Notes: generated by a model from the sequence alone, not told the origin. A stretch of 64,000 bases of DNA from Sulfolobales archaeon Acd1 (GCA_000389735.1 APJY01000001.1:248001-312000), one strand, 5' to 3'; shown: positions 17,091 to 27,170, numbered from the stretch's first letter. Program-made: numbers and translations.

Positions 17091-17331
17091 AGGAAATCTG
17101 TAACGTCAGATGTTTTTCAAATCGCACATCGTATGAGGAGACATAATTTAACAATTTTCATGAAGATCTGGCCGAACTATAAATCATCGAGCCGAAATAA
17201 GGTACGATAAATTGAAAATCATTAAGAATGATATATCTAATTCCGAATTCGAACGAATATATACGTTTTCCGAACCATTCCTTTCGTAATCTCGTAGACT
17301 CGGATACGATAATCCGAATCGATTCTAACAA
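17091..17331. promoter_or_regulatory. Glutamate synthase promoter region with inverted repeats
   Basis: This is a 241-base A/T-rich gap without a gene. It holds ATCATT-AAG-AATGAT (17218-17232) and TCGGAT-ACGATA-ATCCGA (17300-17317), both perfect. The second lies 15-32 nt before the TTG start at 17332 and encloses the best TATA-like position. A regulator bound there should block transcription. The region is a candidate nitrogen-responsive control site. Confidence 0.5.
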
Positions 17332-19509
17332 TTGAGATTAAAAAGCCCAGTGGGGCGGTTGAGACCAGCATTGCTGATAATCAATAAGTACCTTCCGATC
17401 CCCAAACAGACCGATAACGAGTTTTGGACTGTGGAGAGGATAGAACACATACGTAAGCTCTCGCTTGAAGGTAAACCGGTCAAGCTTTTCCCTCATTATA
17501 ATACTAACAGAATTTTGGATAGGATCTTCTTCGAGAGGGAAGACGAGACTATCAAAGAGAACCCGAAGGCTAACACCGAGATAGAGTTCTCCGGCATCTG
17601 GCTGAGGTATCCGATTTATTTGGGCGATATGTCATACGGGGCTCTCAGCGGCAACCCTAATATAGCGATAGCCACAGCCGCCGACATAACGGAGACCCTG
17701 GCGGGCACGGGAGAGGGGGGTTTACATCCTGAGGTCGCGAAGCACAAAAGGATATTCGTTCAGTGGGCCTCCGCTAGGTTCGGCGTGGACGTCGACGTCC
17801 TAATGAAGGGTTTAGGCGTCGTCATTAAGATAGGCCAGGGGGCTAAGCCCGGAATAGGAGGTCACTTACCTGGGAGTAAGGTTACGGAACCGATCTCGTT
17901 AACCAGGAGGATCCCCGTGGGAATCGATGCCATATCTCCCGCTCCCCACCACGATATATATTCGATTGAGGACCTGGGTCAGAGGATTGAGGCCCTCAAA
18001 GAAGTTACGGGCAAACCCGTATTCGTGAAAGTGGCCGCGACCAACTACATCCCCTACGTGGTCTCCGGAATAGCCAGGATGGGCGCTGACGGCGTGATAA
18101 TAGACGGCCACGGGGCCGGCACGGGAGCGACGCCGCTAGTGATTAGGGACAACGTGGGGATCCCGATAGAGCTCGCGGTGGCTTCAGCGGACAGGGTGCT
18201 CAGGGAACAGGGGTTAAGAGAGAACTTCACTATAATAGCTGGAGGTAGGGTATCGAACGCGTATGACGCGGCAAAACTGATCGCCTTAGGTGCGGACGTA
18301 GTCAACATCGCTACTGGGGCCCTGATATCCATGGGCTGCGTGATGGTTCATAAGTGCCACATAGGTTCGTGCCCGACTGCACTCACTAACAAGATAGACG
18401 GCACGAGAATGATGGACTTAGACTTCGGTACTAAGACGCTTGTAAACTACATCAGGGGCTTCGGCTTGGAGCTCGCGAACATCTTGGACAACTTGGGTCT
18501 TTCTAACCTAGACGAACTCAGGGGGAACAGGGATCTATTGATCGCTAGAGGGCTTTCCAGGGATACCCTTGAGGTCTTAGGCATTGAAGGTGAGGTTGAA
18601 GAAGAGCAACCGAAGCAGGGGGAGCTATGGACTAGGAGGAGGAAGGTCTACCTCCACGAGCTGTCAGTTAAGGGCGACCCAGTAATAACCAGCATGGGGA
18701 GCACCGCGCCTCCTGAAATAGAGAAGCCCGCCAGAATACTTGACTGGTTAAGGAGCGACGGGGCCCAGGTCACGAGACCTCCCATAGATCCTTATAGGGA
18801 GGATATAGACACGAGCTTTTACATTAACAAAGGTCGCTTCTTCCTCGGCCTTCCGATAATGATAGACGTCATCGACCTCCCTGAGGACGAAAAGGAGGCC
18901 TGGAAGTGGGCCGCTTACGCATTAAGCTCGGCGATCTTCGACGAGGTGACGGATCCCAAGTATTCCGAGATAATGTTCACCAAGGACGGAAAGGGAGCGC
19001 TCACGTGGTCGGAGGAGTTCTCGCCCGGTAATTATCTGCTGATTTCCAACGCCGATGAGGCCGTCGAAGTGGCCGTGAGCGTCAAGGGGCTGCCTGGACT
19101 TATCATAGACGAGGATTCGGCCGATGACGACTTGGAGCTGTTAATATCAGACGTCGACACAAGGCTCAAGGAACACGGCGTTAGGAAAAGGTTGGACGTA
19201 ATAGCTAAGTCGTCAAGGATCAGGGATTCGGCCGACGTCTTCAAGCTAGTCATGCTCGGGGCCGACGCTGTGATCCTATCTGGCAAGGTTTTAGAGATCG
19301 CCATCGGCGAGGGGGCTAGGAAGGACTTGAAGGTTAAGGCCTTCAACCTCGTCGCAGGATGGAGAAAAGAAATAGCTTTACTGGCTGGGGCAGCTGGAGT
19401 GTACAGCGTTCAGAACACCATAACCGGGAACAGGGAGCTCTTAAGGGGGGTAAACCTGAACTCTTACGTTCTAAAGAGGCTCAGGATCAAGGCGGCGGGG
19501 TCTTTATGA
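17332..19509 (+). CDS. Glutamate synthase, FMN/3Fe-4S synthase-domain subunit
   Basis: 725 residues. The core is the FMN-binding TIM barrel of glutamate synthase ([65 protein letters not shown]). The 3Fe-4S ligands in [13 protein letters not shown] (Cys336, 342, 347; CX5CX4C) are complete. It makes glutamate from 2-oxoglutarate and the ammonia released by the partner GATase. The last 280 residues contain a second, partial FMN-barrel-like stretch ([27 protein letters not shown]), so the C-terminal region may be a diverged repeat. It starts with TTG; no other start is near. It overlaps the next gene by ATGA. Confidence 0.9.
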   Translation: MRLKSPVGRLRPALLIINKYLPIPKQTDNEFWTVERIEHIRKLSLEGKPVKLFPHYNTNRILDRIFFEREDETIKENPKANTEIEFSGIWLRYPIYLGDMSYGALSGNPNIAIATAADITETLAGTGEGGLHPEVAKHKRIFVQWASARFGVDVDVLMKGLGVVIKIGQGAKPGIGGHLPGSKVTEPISLTRRIPVGIDAISPAPHHDIYSIEDLGQRIEALKEVTGKPVFVKVAATNYIPYVVSGIARMGADGVIIDGHGAGTGATPLVIRDNVGIPIELAVASADRVLREQGLRENFTIIAGGRVSNAYDAAKLIALGADVVNIATGALISMGCVMVHKCHIGSCPTALTNKIDGTRMMDLDFGTKTLVNYIRGFGLELANILDNLGLSNLDELRGNRDLLIARGLSRDTLEVLGIEGEVEEEQPKQGELWTRRRKVYLHELSVKGDPVITSMGSTAPPEIEKPARILDWLRSDGAQVTRPPIDPYREDIDTSFYINKGRFFLGLPIMIDVIDLPEDEKEAWKWAAYALSSAIFDEVTDPKYSEIMFTKDGKGALTWSEEFSPGNYLLISNADEAVEVAVSVKGLPGLIIDEDSADDDLELLISDVDTRLKEHGVRKRLDVIAKSSRIRDSADVFKLVMLGADAVILSGKVLEIAIGEGARKDLKVKAFNLVAGWRKEIALLAGAAGVYSVQNTITGNRELLRGVNLNSYVLKRLRIKAAGSL

Positions 19510-21488
19510 GCATCGAGTTAAGCCCTTCCGGTTGCGGAGTTTTGGGAGTTTTAAGGAGACATAACGCTCCGAAAATCAAGGGTGAAGCCGTAGCAAGGGC
19601 GATAGAGAGGGTCAGATATAGGGGCAGCGACAGAGGAGCGGGTTTCGCGGTATTCAACAGGGATTTCGGTAACGCCTATGTGTTTAAGGTGTTCTATCAG
19701 GGCAGTCCAGAATCGTTGAGGGAACTTTTGGAGGCCGAAGGTATCAAGGTAGCTAATTCTAGCGTTCGCGAGATAGCCGGAGGCGTATGTGACTGCGAGT
19801 TCAGAATAACGCTTGGAAATGTGGCTGACGGCAAGAAGGCTTTCAGGACCGTTAACGAGATCCTGTGGAAGGTCAACAGGAGGGGAAGGATTTACAGTTT
19901 CGGCAATTCGCTCAGAGTGTTTAAGGGCGTCGGATATCCAGCAGACATAGCCAGGCAGTACGACATCGCTTCCTTAGAGGGTGACATGTGGCTAGCCCAT
20001 ACCAGGCAACCGACGAACTCCCCTGGCTACTTGCCTTACTGGTCCCACCCGTTCTCCACCTTCAACATAGCCATCGTGCACAACGGTGACGTAAGCTCCT
20101 TTGGCGCCAACCTGGAGTACTTAATGGAAAAAGGTTGGGAAGGTTTCGTCGGAACCGACAGCGAGGTAATGGCTTTCCTCTTCGAGGAGCTATTGTCAGA
20201 AGGTTTATCGATAGAGGAGGTAGTCAAAGTAATGATAAACCCGTCGAGGAGGTTGAACCCCCTCGACCCAGAAACGGATTACTTATACAGGGGAGCCAGG
20301 CTGGACGGTCCCTTCACGGCGGTGATAGGTTACGACTCCGGCGACGACTTCTACATGATAGCCTTAGCTGACAGGTCCAAGTTCCGTCCCGTTGTGGTGG
20401 GCGTTGATGAGAACTACTTCTATGTGGCTAGCGAAGAGAACGAGATAAGGGAGATAAACCCAAAGGCGACGGTATGGACCCTGAAACCAGGTTCCTACTT
20501 CATAGCTTCCATGAACAAGGGCGTCATAGCCTACGGTAGGCCACAGGAGGAGATCCACTCGTTTGCACCTCCTCCCGTTTTCGTCCCGGAGCGTTACGAC
20601 ATCGACGCTTCTAAGTACGATTATAGGAGTCTAAACCTCGCGATCGCTGAGGTAGCTAAGCGTAAGGACGAAATAACCGTCGCTAATGTTATGGGTCACA
20701 GGTACATAGGCCTCTCCTTCAAGAGACTCGGGGTCTCCAGAAAGAGGATACACCTATACGGTGTAGTGGGTAACGTTCTGGCCAACCTCAACGAGGACAA
20801 CGAGTATTGGATATATGGCAACGTGGGGGACGACTGCTGTGACACCATGCATGGCGGCAAGGTCGTCGTAACCGGTGACGCGAGGGACGTACTTGCACAG
20901 ACGTTCCAAAACGGAAAGATATTCGTAAGGCATAACGCCGGTAACAGGGTCGGCATCCAGATGAGGGAGTACAGGGACAGGAGGCCTTACCTAGTAATAG
21001 GCGGGATGGTCGACGACTACCTCGGCGAGTACATGGCTGGAGGAGCCATTGCGGTTCTGGGGATGAACGTCAAGGGAGTGCCTGTAGGCAGCTTCGTGGG
21101 CACAGGTATGGTAGGAGGGAGGATTTACATAAGGGGGAAGGTGCCAACCTCGAGGCTTGGGCTACAACCCAACAGGGTCGAGCTGATGAGGCTACTCAAG
21201 GCCTTCTGGATGGAGAAGCTGATAAGCGACGAGACGTACAAGGAGCTTAAGGACGCTGATTACACCGAGATAATCAACAAGCTGGAAGGAGAGGCCAAGA
21301 CGCTCGCGAGGAAGATGTTCGAGGAGAGGATTGGCGTTCCGAAGGCGGAATATAGAGAGCTTACCGAGGAGGAGTTCAAGGAGCTGGAGCCGATAATAAA
21401 GGAGTTCTCGGCGGATCTAGGTGTGAACGCCGTAGAGCTCTTAAAGGAGAGGTTCACTGTCGTTACGCCGAGGAAAGAGATCGCTTGA
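19506..21488 (+). CDS. Glutamate synthase, fused GATase class II and GXGXG subunit
   Basis: 660 residues. The ATG at 19506 overlaps the stop of the upstream gene (ATGA); the longer open frame upstream only shadows that gene. Cys10 in [12 protein letters not shown] is the class II glutaminase nucleophile, exposed after propeptide removal. [12 protein letters not shown] and the HNGDVSS-type segment complete the glutaminase domain (about 1-390). Residues about 440-600 form the GXGXG beta-helix ([45 protein letters not shown]). A helical tail of about 90 residues follows. Together with the FMN subunit it gives a two-gene synthase. In bacterial GltB all three domains are one chain, and in many archaea they are three, so this pairing of outer domains is notable. 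Confidence 0.9.
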   Translation: MSIELSPSGCGVLGVLRRHNAPKIKGEAVARAIERVRYRGSDRGAGFAVFNRDFGNAYVFKVFYQGSPESLRELLEAEGIKVANSSVREIAGGVCDCEFRITLGNVADGKKAFRTVNEILWKVNRRGRIYSFGNSLRVFKGVGYPADIARQYDIASLEGDMWLAHTRQPTNSPGYLPYWSHPFSTFNIAIVHNGDVSSFGANLEYLMEKGWEGFVGTDSEVMAFLFEELLSEGLSIEEVVKVMINPSRRLNPLDPETDYLYRGARLDGPFTAVIGYDSGDDFYMIALADRSKFRPVVVGVDENYFYVASEENEIREINPKATVWTLKPGSYFIASMNKGVIAYGRPQEEIHSFAPPPVFVPERYDIDASKYDYRSLNLAIAEVAKRKDEITVANVMGHRYIGLSFKRLGVSRKRIHLYGVVGNVLANLNEDNEYWIYGNVGDDCCDTMHGGKVVVTGDARDVLAQTFQNGKIFVRHNAGNRVGIQMREYRDRRPYLVIGGMVDDYLGEYMAGGAIAVLGMNVKGVPVGSFVGTGMVGGRIYIRGKVPTSRLGLQPNRVELMRLLKAFWMEKLISDETYKELKDADYTEIINKLEGEAKTLARKMFEERIGVPKAEYRELTEEEFKELEPIIKEFSADLGVNAVELLKERFTVVTPRKEIA

Positions 21489-21535
21489 AAAAACTAATAA
21501 AAACCTAGTACAGAAATAAGGACAGAAACGAAGCT

Positions 21536-22348
21536 TTGTATGTGAGCTCTTTTTATGTTAGGGGGAATAACGACTTAGCGTTTGAGCTGGAGGAGTATTT
21601 ATCTTCTTTAGGGTATTACAGGGCGTCGTCCTTTGAGAAGGCTGACCTGATAGTTAACGTGGGATACCTAGGGGCTGTAATGAAGCTCTTGTTGAAAAAG
21701 GTGTACAAGCGTATACCGGTCATAATTAACGTGACGGCCAACGGGGAGTACATAATTCCTCTCACGCGCGAGAAGTCGGGAGGGAGCTTCTTGAGTCAAA
21801 TAATAGCCGAGAAAACCGGAGGGGAGGTCGTGCTTACCTCGAGGAGCTCTCTGATGGGCGTTTATAGCCCCGAGGAGTTCGCCTGGTTGAACGGGCTTTA
21901 CTTCGTTAACGGTTCCGGGATGAAAAGGGTGTACAAGACCCTCGAAGAGAAGGGGGAGCTCTCGGTCTACTACGAGGGGGTTAAGCTCAAGTTTCCGAAA
22001 GGCTACTCGGTAGCCGAGGACATAGAAGAGGCGGACTTAGTGGTCAACGTATTTGACCGCAGGAAGCCGAGCCTTTACGCTTACACATTCGCCATAGGCA
22101 TAATGGTTTCCGAGGACGTACCCGAGCGCGTGATACAGGCCAGCACGGAGTTGACGGCTAAATCCCTAGGCCTATACCACGAACGACTCACGAAGAGGTT
22201 CGTGTTTAAGGGCAACGATCCCGTCCTATGTGAGGATATGCTGAGGATCAGAGGCTTTAAGGTTCTTCTCAAGGGAACCAAGAGGGCGAAGGGGGTACAT
22301 ACCTGCCTTGGGATCCAGCTACGAGGTCTACAACCCGTTCTTGGATAG
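21536..22348 (+). CDS. cbiG: CbiG-like cobalamin biosynthesis protein (cobalt-precorrin-5A hydrolase)
   Basis: About 270 residues. The pattern follows CbiG: an N-terminal domain with IPLTREKSGGSFLSQIIAEKTGGEVVLTSRSSLMG and EEFAWLNGL in the places of the family's 'GGHHGAN...ITTATD...DEFARRNGL', then a C-terminal domain where VSEDVPERVIQASTELTAKSLGLYHERL aligns with the CbiG_C helix. CbiG opens the delta-lactone of cobalt-precorrin-5A in the anaerobic B12 route. The usual HHGAN is replaced by KSGGSF, so activity is not certain. The start is TTG (21536) or GTG (21542). Its 3' end overlaps the BtuF-like gene by about 40 nt. Confidence 0.75.
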   Translation: MYVSSFYVRGNNDLAFELEEYLSSLGYYRASSFEKADLIVNVGYLGAVMKLLLKKVYKRIPVIINVTANGEYIIPLTREKSGGSFLSQIIAEKTGGEVVLTSRSSLMGVYSPEEFAWLNGLYFVNGSGMKRVYKTLEEKGELSVYYEGVKLKFPKGYSVAEDIEEADLVVNVFDRRKPSLYAYTFAIGIMVSEDVPERVIQASTELTAKSLGLYHERLTKRFVFKGNDPVLCEDMLRIRGFKVLLKGTKRAKGVHTCLGIQLRGLQPVLG

Positions 22349-23120
22349 CTACGTTAAGTTCGATGAGCCTCCTAGGAGAATCGTTTCCCTAAATCCCGCG
22401 GTGACGGAAACGCTCTTCATGCTGGGCTTGGGGGACAAGGTAGTTGCGACTGACGCCTTCAGCTACAGGCCGGAAGAGGCTAAAAGGTTACCGAAAATAG
22501 GCAGTTATACACACGTGATTTGGGACGAACTAGCGGAGCTCAAGCCAGATCTAATTTTCACCACTACCGGAGCTCAAAAGGATCTCACCAGGCAGCTTTT
22601 ACAGAAAGGCTACAAAGTGTTCCCGGTTCCTGTACCTATAACAGTTCACGACATCGTTTCGGGAGTCCTCGTTGTAGCAACTGTGATGAACGCATTCGAG
22701 ATAGGAAGGGAGCTAGAGCTGTCACTAGTTCAGAAAATCACGGAATTTAAAGGAAGGGCGAAAAGGAAAAGGGTTTACGTGGAGTTCGATCTTGGAGGAC
22801 CAATCACTGTAGGCTATCCCACTCACGTAAGTGATGGTATAAGGCTCTTGGGAGCGATCAACGTTTTCGATGACGTTCCTATCGCGTATTTCACCCCCAA
22901 GGACTCCGAAATAGCGGCCAGGGATCCCGAAGTGGTCGTTCTAGAGCCGAAGAGACTGGTCGAGCATGAAGTCCAGAGGATGAAGTCCTCCCTCGAGAGG
23001 AGGGGTCTATCGGTTCTCCTGGGTAAGGCTCACTTCACTCGGGGGGACTTCTTAGCCCACACGGGGCCCAGCTTCATAACGGACGCGTTGCCGTGGCTCC
23101 TTAGCGTCCTTTCAGCCTGA
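22308..23120 (+). CDS. BtuF-like cobalamin/iron-chelate binding protein without signal peptide
   Basis: 270 residues. The whole chain is a periplasmic-binding-protein fold of the BtuF/FhuD type (PPRRIVSLNPAVTETLFMLGLGDKVVATDAFSYRPEEAKRLPKIGSY, then ELKPDLIFTT, and DALPWLL at the end). Normal members are exported lipoproteins, but this frame begins only about 20 residues before the conserved core with no hydrophobic leader. No alternative start would add one, because upstream is cbiG in another frame. It therefore looks cytosolic. The overlap with cbiG indicates co-translation and a role in intracellular corrinoid handling (inference). Confidence 0.82.
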   Translation: MGSSYEVYNPFLDSYVKFDEPPRRIVSLNPAVTETLFMLGLGDKVVATDAFSYRPEEAKRLPKIGSYTHVIWDELAELKPDLIFTTTGAQKDLTRQLLQKGYKVFPVPVPITVHDIVSGVLVVATVMNAFEIGRELELSLVQKITEFKGRAKRKRVYVEFDLGGPITVGYPTHVSDGIRLLGAINVFDDVPIAYFTPKDSEIAARDPEVVVLEPKRLVEHEVQRMKSSLERRGLSVLLGKAHFTRGDFLAHTGPSFITDALPWLLSVLSA

Positions 23121-23607
23121 GGTAGAGGCCGTAGGCAGCTAAGACTATGCCGAGGGTTATGAAGAACTCAGAAACGTTTTGCGCGAAGCCGGTGTAGGTG
23201 TAAAAGCCCTGGATGGTTGAATACGGGAAGACCCCGTAAGTCAGTGCGACGGTTTGAGTCGAGTCGAGCGGGTTTATCGCGACTAAGCTGTAATTACCAG
23301 GGGACGGCAACTTCACGGAGACTAACTGTCCGGGTTTCGTGACTATTGACCCAGAGCTCGAAATCACGGTGAGGTTAACGCTGGAGGAATTCAGGAGGAA
23401 CGCCACAACCGCCGAGTCGTTACTCGCGAAGAAGGTCGCTACGACCACGCTCATGTGAGGAGGGAGCGTAACTATCCTCGCGTTTTTGGCGAAAGCCTGA
23501 CTCACGGATTGATAACCAGGCACTATGAGCGGGACGGAAATCCAGACAGCCAGGGATGTTAGAGCTATGAGTAAACCAATAAGCACGAACTTACTGCTAC
23601 GTTTCAT
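23101..23607 (-). CDS. Unknown exported protein with N- and C-terminal membrane helices
   Basis: 168 residues. The N-terminal helix (FVLIGLLIALTSLAVWISVPLIV) and the C-terminal helix (EFFITLGIVLAAYGLYLRLKGR) flank an external domain of about 110 residues rich in Val, Ser and Asn, of beta type. I do not recognise the family. Its 3' end overlaps the convergent BtuF-like gene by 20 nt. It starts with ATG and is divergent from the citramalate synthase-type gene. Confidence 0.72.
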   Translation of the reverse strand: MKRSSKFVLIGLLIALTSLAVWISVPLIVPGYQSVSQAFAKNARIVTLPPHMSVVVATFFASNDSAVVAFLLNSSSVNLTVISSSGSIVTKPGQLVSVKLPSPGNYSLVAINPLDSTQTVALTYGVFPYSTIQGFYTYTGFAQNVSEFFITLGIVLAAYGLYLRLKGR

Positions 23608-23666
23608 GCCTTCTCCTCCTACACCAAGCTTATTAATTCGTCGAGGTCTTCAATAAACCGTCATGG

Positions 23667-25280
23667 GTGGCCAGAAAATCACGAGTTAAGATAGACATTT
23701 TAGATACAACCCTTAGGGACGGGGCCCAAGCGGCTAACGTCTCCTTTACCCTGAACGATAAGATAAGGATAGTCCAATTGCTGGATGAATGGGGAGTAGA
23801 CTACATAGAGGGCGGCTGGCCTGGGTCTAACCCTAAGGACGAGGAGTTCTTCGCCAAGATGAAGGAAGTGAGCTTGACTCACGCTAAGCTTGCCGCCTTC
23901 AGCAGCACCAGAAGGAAGGAATTAAGTGCAAAGGAGGACCCCAACTTGAACGCTATACTGAAGGCCGACGTTCCTGTAGCTGTGCTTTTCGGTAAGTCCT
24001 GGACGCTTCATGTGACTCAAGTCCTTAAGACCACCAAGGAGGACAACCTAGACATAGTTTACGACAGCATCAGCTACCTGAAATCGCATGGTCTCGAGGT
24101 GATATTCGACGCCGAGCACTTTTACCAGGGTTACATGGAGGATCCGGAGTACGCCCTGTCCGTCGTGAAAACGGCAGAGGAGGCTGGGGCGGACGTCATA
24201 GCTTTGGCGGATACAAACGGCGGCACATTGCCTCACCAGGTCTTCGAGATTACCTCAAAGGTGGTGTCCTCCGTCAAGGTCAAGGTCGGCGTCCATATGC
24301 ACAACGACTCCGGTACGGCCGTAGCGAACTCACTAATGGGAGTATTAGCGGGAGCCAGACACGTTCAAGGAACCGTGAACGGGATAGGCGAGAGGACAGG
24401 AAATGCGGATCTAATACAGATAGTGGCTAACTTATTCCTGAAGCTGGGTTACGATGTACTGAAAGGGGAGGAGAGTATAAGGAGGCTGAAAGAGATCTCT
24501 AAGAGGATCTATGAGATCACGGGGATCCCACCAAACCCATATCAACCCTTCGTTGGCGACAACGCATTCACTCATAAGGCTGGAGTTCACGCCGATGCCG
24601 TGATGAAGGTCTCCAGGGCTTACGAGCACATAGACCCATCGTTAGTGGGGAACGCTAGAAGGTTCGTGGTATCGGAGCTGGCTGGGACCTCCAACTTACA
24701 GACCTTATTGAAGGGCCTGGGCATCGAGATGGACAAGAAGGACGAAAGGCTGAAGGAAGCCCTGAAGGAGATAAAGGCGCTCGAGAACAAGGGCTATTCC
24801 TTCGACGTGGCACCGGCCTCAGCGATTCTCATAGCCCTCAGGGCCTTGGGACTATACACCGACTTCATAAAGGTCGACTACTGGAAGGTGGTCAGCGAGA
24901 ACGACCTCAACATAGCAGTGGTTAAGGTCAACGGCCAGCTTGAGGTGGCCGAAGGTGTAGGACCTGTACACGCGGTGGACGTGGCTCTCAGGAAAGCGCT
25001 GACGAAAGTCTATCCAGAGCTGGAGAAGGTCAGGCTTACCGATTACAGGGTGCTTTTGCCCACCGAAATAAAGAGTACGGAGAGTGTGGTGAGGGTCACT
25101 ATAGAGTTCAGCGACGGAGAGTCCAGCTGGAGGACGGAGGGGGTCTCCACCAACCTAATCGATGCCAGCGTTAAGGCCCTGCTGGACGGCATAGACTACT
25201 ACCTACAGGTCAGGAACTTAAGAGCGAAAGGCGTGATCGGAATGGTTAAAGTGGCCGGAGGGGCACTACAACACGCCTAA
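23667..25280 (+). CDS. cimA: Citramalate synthase-type acyl transferase (LeuA family)
   Basis: 537 residues. The N-terminal HMGL-like TIM barrel has the family motifs LDTTLRDGAQAANVSFT, GGWPGSNPKDEEFF, GVHMHNDSGTAVANS, and GTVNGIGERTGNADL. An acceptor-lid segment (THKAGVHADAV) and a C-terminal LeuA-type regulatory domain follow. The GGWPGSNPKD loop is characteristic of the (R)-citramalate synthase subgroup (TIGR00977 type), which condenses pyruvate and acetyl-CoA to start isoleucine synthesis from pyruvate. Homocitrate or isopropylmalate synthase are less likely. The start is GTG at 23667; an ATG 4 nt earlier is out of frame. The gene stands alone, and feedback by isoleucine at the C-terminal domain would be expected. 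Confidence 0.88.
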   Translation: MARKSRVKIDILDTTLRDGAQAANVSFTLNDKIRIVQLLDEWGVDYIEGGWPGSNPKDEEFFAKMKEVSLTHAKLAAFSSTRRKELSAKEDPNLNAILKADVPVAVLFGKSWTLHVTQVLKTTKEDNLDIVYDSISYLKSHGLEVIFDAEHFYQGYMEDPEYALSVVKTAEEAGADVIALADTNGGTLPHQVFEITSKVVSSVKVKVGVHMHNDSGTAVANSLMGVLAGARHVQGTVNGIGERTGNADLIQIVANLFLKLGYDVLKGEESIRRLKEISKRIYEITGIPPNPYQPFVGDNAFTHKAGVHADAVMKVSRAYEHIDPSLVGNARRFVVSELAGTSNLQTLLKGLGIEMDKKDERLKEALKEIKALENKGYSFDVAPASAILIALRALGLYTDFIKVDYWKVVSENDLNIAVVKVNGQLEVAEGVGPVHAVDVALRKALTKVYPELEKVRLTDYRVLLPTEIKSTESVVRVTIEFSDGESSWRTEGVSTNLIDASVKALLDGIDYYLQVRNLRAKGVIGMVKVAGGALQHA

Positions 25281-25358
25281 GCGAACGTTCAATTTTGTTC
25301 GTTTTCCTTAAGAGGCAAATAACCGCTTATAAGGCGAGCCTGGGCTTTAATCACTCGG

Positions 25359-26255
25359 ATGACGTCCTGGGACCCAGGCGGCGCGTCGTTACAATCCAGG
25401 AACAAGCTCTACGTTTACATGAGGTTCTTGAGAATAGAACAGACCTTCTTCAGCCTCCCAATGGCTTACGCCGGGGCGTTTATAGCAATCCACGGCGTTC
25501 CTCCTACGCCCACCCTTCTCCTTATCTTCCTGGCTCTCCTGTTCTTAAGGACGGCCGGCATGACCAACGACAATTTGGTCGACAGGGAGATAGACGCTAA
25601 GAACCCAAGGACCAAGACAAGGCCCTTGGTGACAGGAGCGATCACAGTAAATGAGGCTAAGGCCATGATAATCGCTTCCCTCGTAGGCTTCTTCGTTACT
25701 GCTTACTTCGTGAACGTGTACGCCTTCCTGTTGTCCCCCCTGGTCGCCGCCTTTGTGATGCTCTATCCGTACTCCAAGCGAGTCACGGCTTTCGCTAACT
25801 ACCATATAGCATCCGTGCTGGGCCTTTCAGTCTTCGCCGGAGGGGTCGCGTCAGCGGGCCTCATAGCTTCCTCAATGGTCCAAGTCCTAGAAATGGTCCC
25901 GTGGCTTTACGTGGTTTCCACTATCTTTTGGGCAGTGGGGTTCGACCTGTATAATCACATCCCGGACGCGGAGTTCGACAGACAGATGGGGCTCCACAGC
26001 TTCGCCGCGCTCCTGGGCGATAAAGCGCTCCCGTTCGCTGGACTCAACCAGCTCGTCTCAGTGATCCTAGCGTTCCTTGGGGACTACGTCTATGGTTTAG
26101 GGCTGATAGCGTATATCGCTACCTTGCTTCATGGCCTCATAATGCTTTACGCTTACGTTTTGGCCTCACGCGGCGACTTCGGCAGGGCCTTCTACTACAA
26201 CATCTACTCCTCGGTGGTACTGGGCTTAGGCGTAATCGTCTCGTTCTTAGTATAG
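25359..26255 (+). CDS. UbiA-family prenyltransferase
   Basis: 298 residues, about eight membrane helices. Both Asp-rich catalytic motifs are present: NDNLVDREID (NDxxDxxxD) near residue 70 and DLYNHIPDAEFDRQMG near residue 200. Family members attach a polyprenyl chain to an acceptor. In Archaea these are ubiquinone/menaquinone-like quinone, digeranylgeranylglyceryl phosphate or haem O synthesis. The sequence resembles 4-hydroxybenzoate octaprenyltransferase-like members, so a role in caldariellaquinone synthesis is possible but not shown. CTTATAAGG lies 29 nt before the ATG. It is monocistronic. Confidence 0.9.
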   Translation: MTSWDPGGASLQSRNKLYVYMRFLRIEQTFFSLPMAYAGAFIAIHGVPPTPTLLLIFLALLFLRTAGMTNDNLVDREIDAKNPRTKTRPLVTGAITVNEAKAMIIASLVGFFVTAYFVNVYAFLLSPLVAAFVMLYPYSKRVTAFANYHIASVLGLSVFAGGVASAGLIASSMVQVLEMVPWLYVVSTIFWAVGFDLYNHIPDAEFDRQMGLHSFAALLGDKALPFAGLNQLVSVILAFLGDYVYGLGLIAYIATLLHGLIMLYAYVLASRGDFGRAFYYNIYSSVVLGLGVIVSFLV

Positions 26256-26330
26256 AAGCGTACAGGGTAAAAGACCGAAAAACGGGATCAGACTCGGGTT
26301 CGGACATCACCCTTCAGCGCTCAGCCAGGT

Positions 26331-27170
26331 TCACATCACTTCCTTCAAACCGGTGCTAATACAGGAGCCCTTCCATTCCTCGTTGAGTCCCTCGAGTATC
26401 AAGTTAATGTAGTCCTTCGTGGGCTTAAGGTTGTAGTCCACGGTAGGCGAGACGTACGCGTAGGCGAAGTACTCCCTCCCCTCGGGATCCTCCACCCTAA
26501 CTACCTCCTTTATATACCTTATGAGGTTGGACTCAGCCTTGTCCAGGAACTTGAGCTCTTGGTCGGTTAACTGATAGAGGTAACCGCAGACCACACCTGC
26601 AGGGTTTTCCCTAAGGTTAGCGCAGGCCCCCCACTGACACGGCACGTTGAACGTTAGCTCATAACCTTTCAACACTACCTTGATCTTTCTCGGTATCTTA
26701 TTGATCCCCCGCTCCTCGAGAACTATGCTGTTGGTGTTCTCGGCGTAAGCGAAGTAATTGATCAGGCTCGGCATACCCATGTACGCCGAGTAGTCTCCCG
26801 ACTCAACCCTGGGCCTACTCCTTATCTCCCTCTCGAGGCTGGGGTTTATTGCGTACATCTGCACGTCGTCGTAATAATACTTCCTCCTGTCGTCAAAGTA
26901 GACCCTAACGGAAGTCCTGACGAACAGTTCGTCCTCAGATCCCTCGAAGCCCTCTATCTCGTCCATTAGACGCAACGTCCTCTCGTCTATCTCGTAAACC
27001 TCGCCGACCACGACCCCATCGCCCTTTAGGGCCCCAGGATAACCTCTTAAGTCATAGAGCTCGTATCCGTCAACGTAACCCCTTCCCACGAAGCGGTGCT
27101 TCTTCACCAGGTGATGGAGCTCGAAGCCGTACCTGAAGGATCCGTAAGCGAAAATGTAAACCCTGCTCAT
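26331..27170 (-). CDS. Tandem gamma-glutamylcyclotransferase-like (GGCT/AIG2) protein
   Basis: 279 residues with two GGCT-fold units. Residues about 1-100: FAYGSFRYGF, DGYELYDLRGYPGAL, GEVYEIDERTLRLMDEIEGF. Residues about 140-245: YFAYAENTNSIVLEERG, LKGYELTFN, GVVCGYLYQLTDQELKFLDKAES. Most GGCT proteins are a single unit. In the second, the 'DxxEG' segment has become DKAES, but its Glu is kept. These enzymes cleave gamma-glutamyl amines to oxoproline. It is coupled by ATGA overlap to the small gene 27167-27481. Confidence 0.85.
   Translation of the reverse strand: MSRVYIFAYGSFRYGFELHHLVKKHRFVGRGYVDGYELYDLRGYPGALKGDGVVVGEVYEIDERTLRLMDEIEGFEGSEDELFVRTSVRVYFDDRRKYYYDDVQMYAINPSLEREIRSRPRVESGDYSAYMGMPSLINYFAYAENTNSIVLEERGINKIPRKIKVVLKGYELTFNVPCQWGACANLRENPAGVVCGYLYQLTDQELKFLDKAESNLIRYIKEVVRVEDPEGREYFAYAYVSPTVDYNLKPTKDYINLILEGLNEEWKGSCISTGLKEVM

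Noticed and set aside
19359-19505. N-terminal extension of the GATase gene by 49 codons
   Set aside because: It only shadows the end of the FMN subunit gene. The catalytic Cys needs to be near the N terminus, and ATGA at 19506 gives a natural start.
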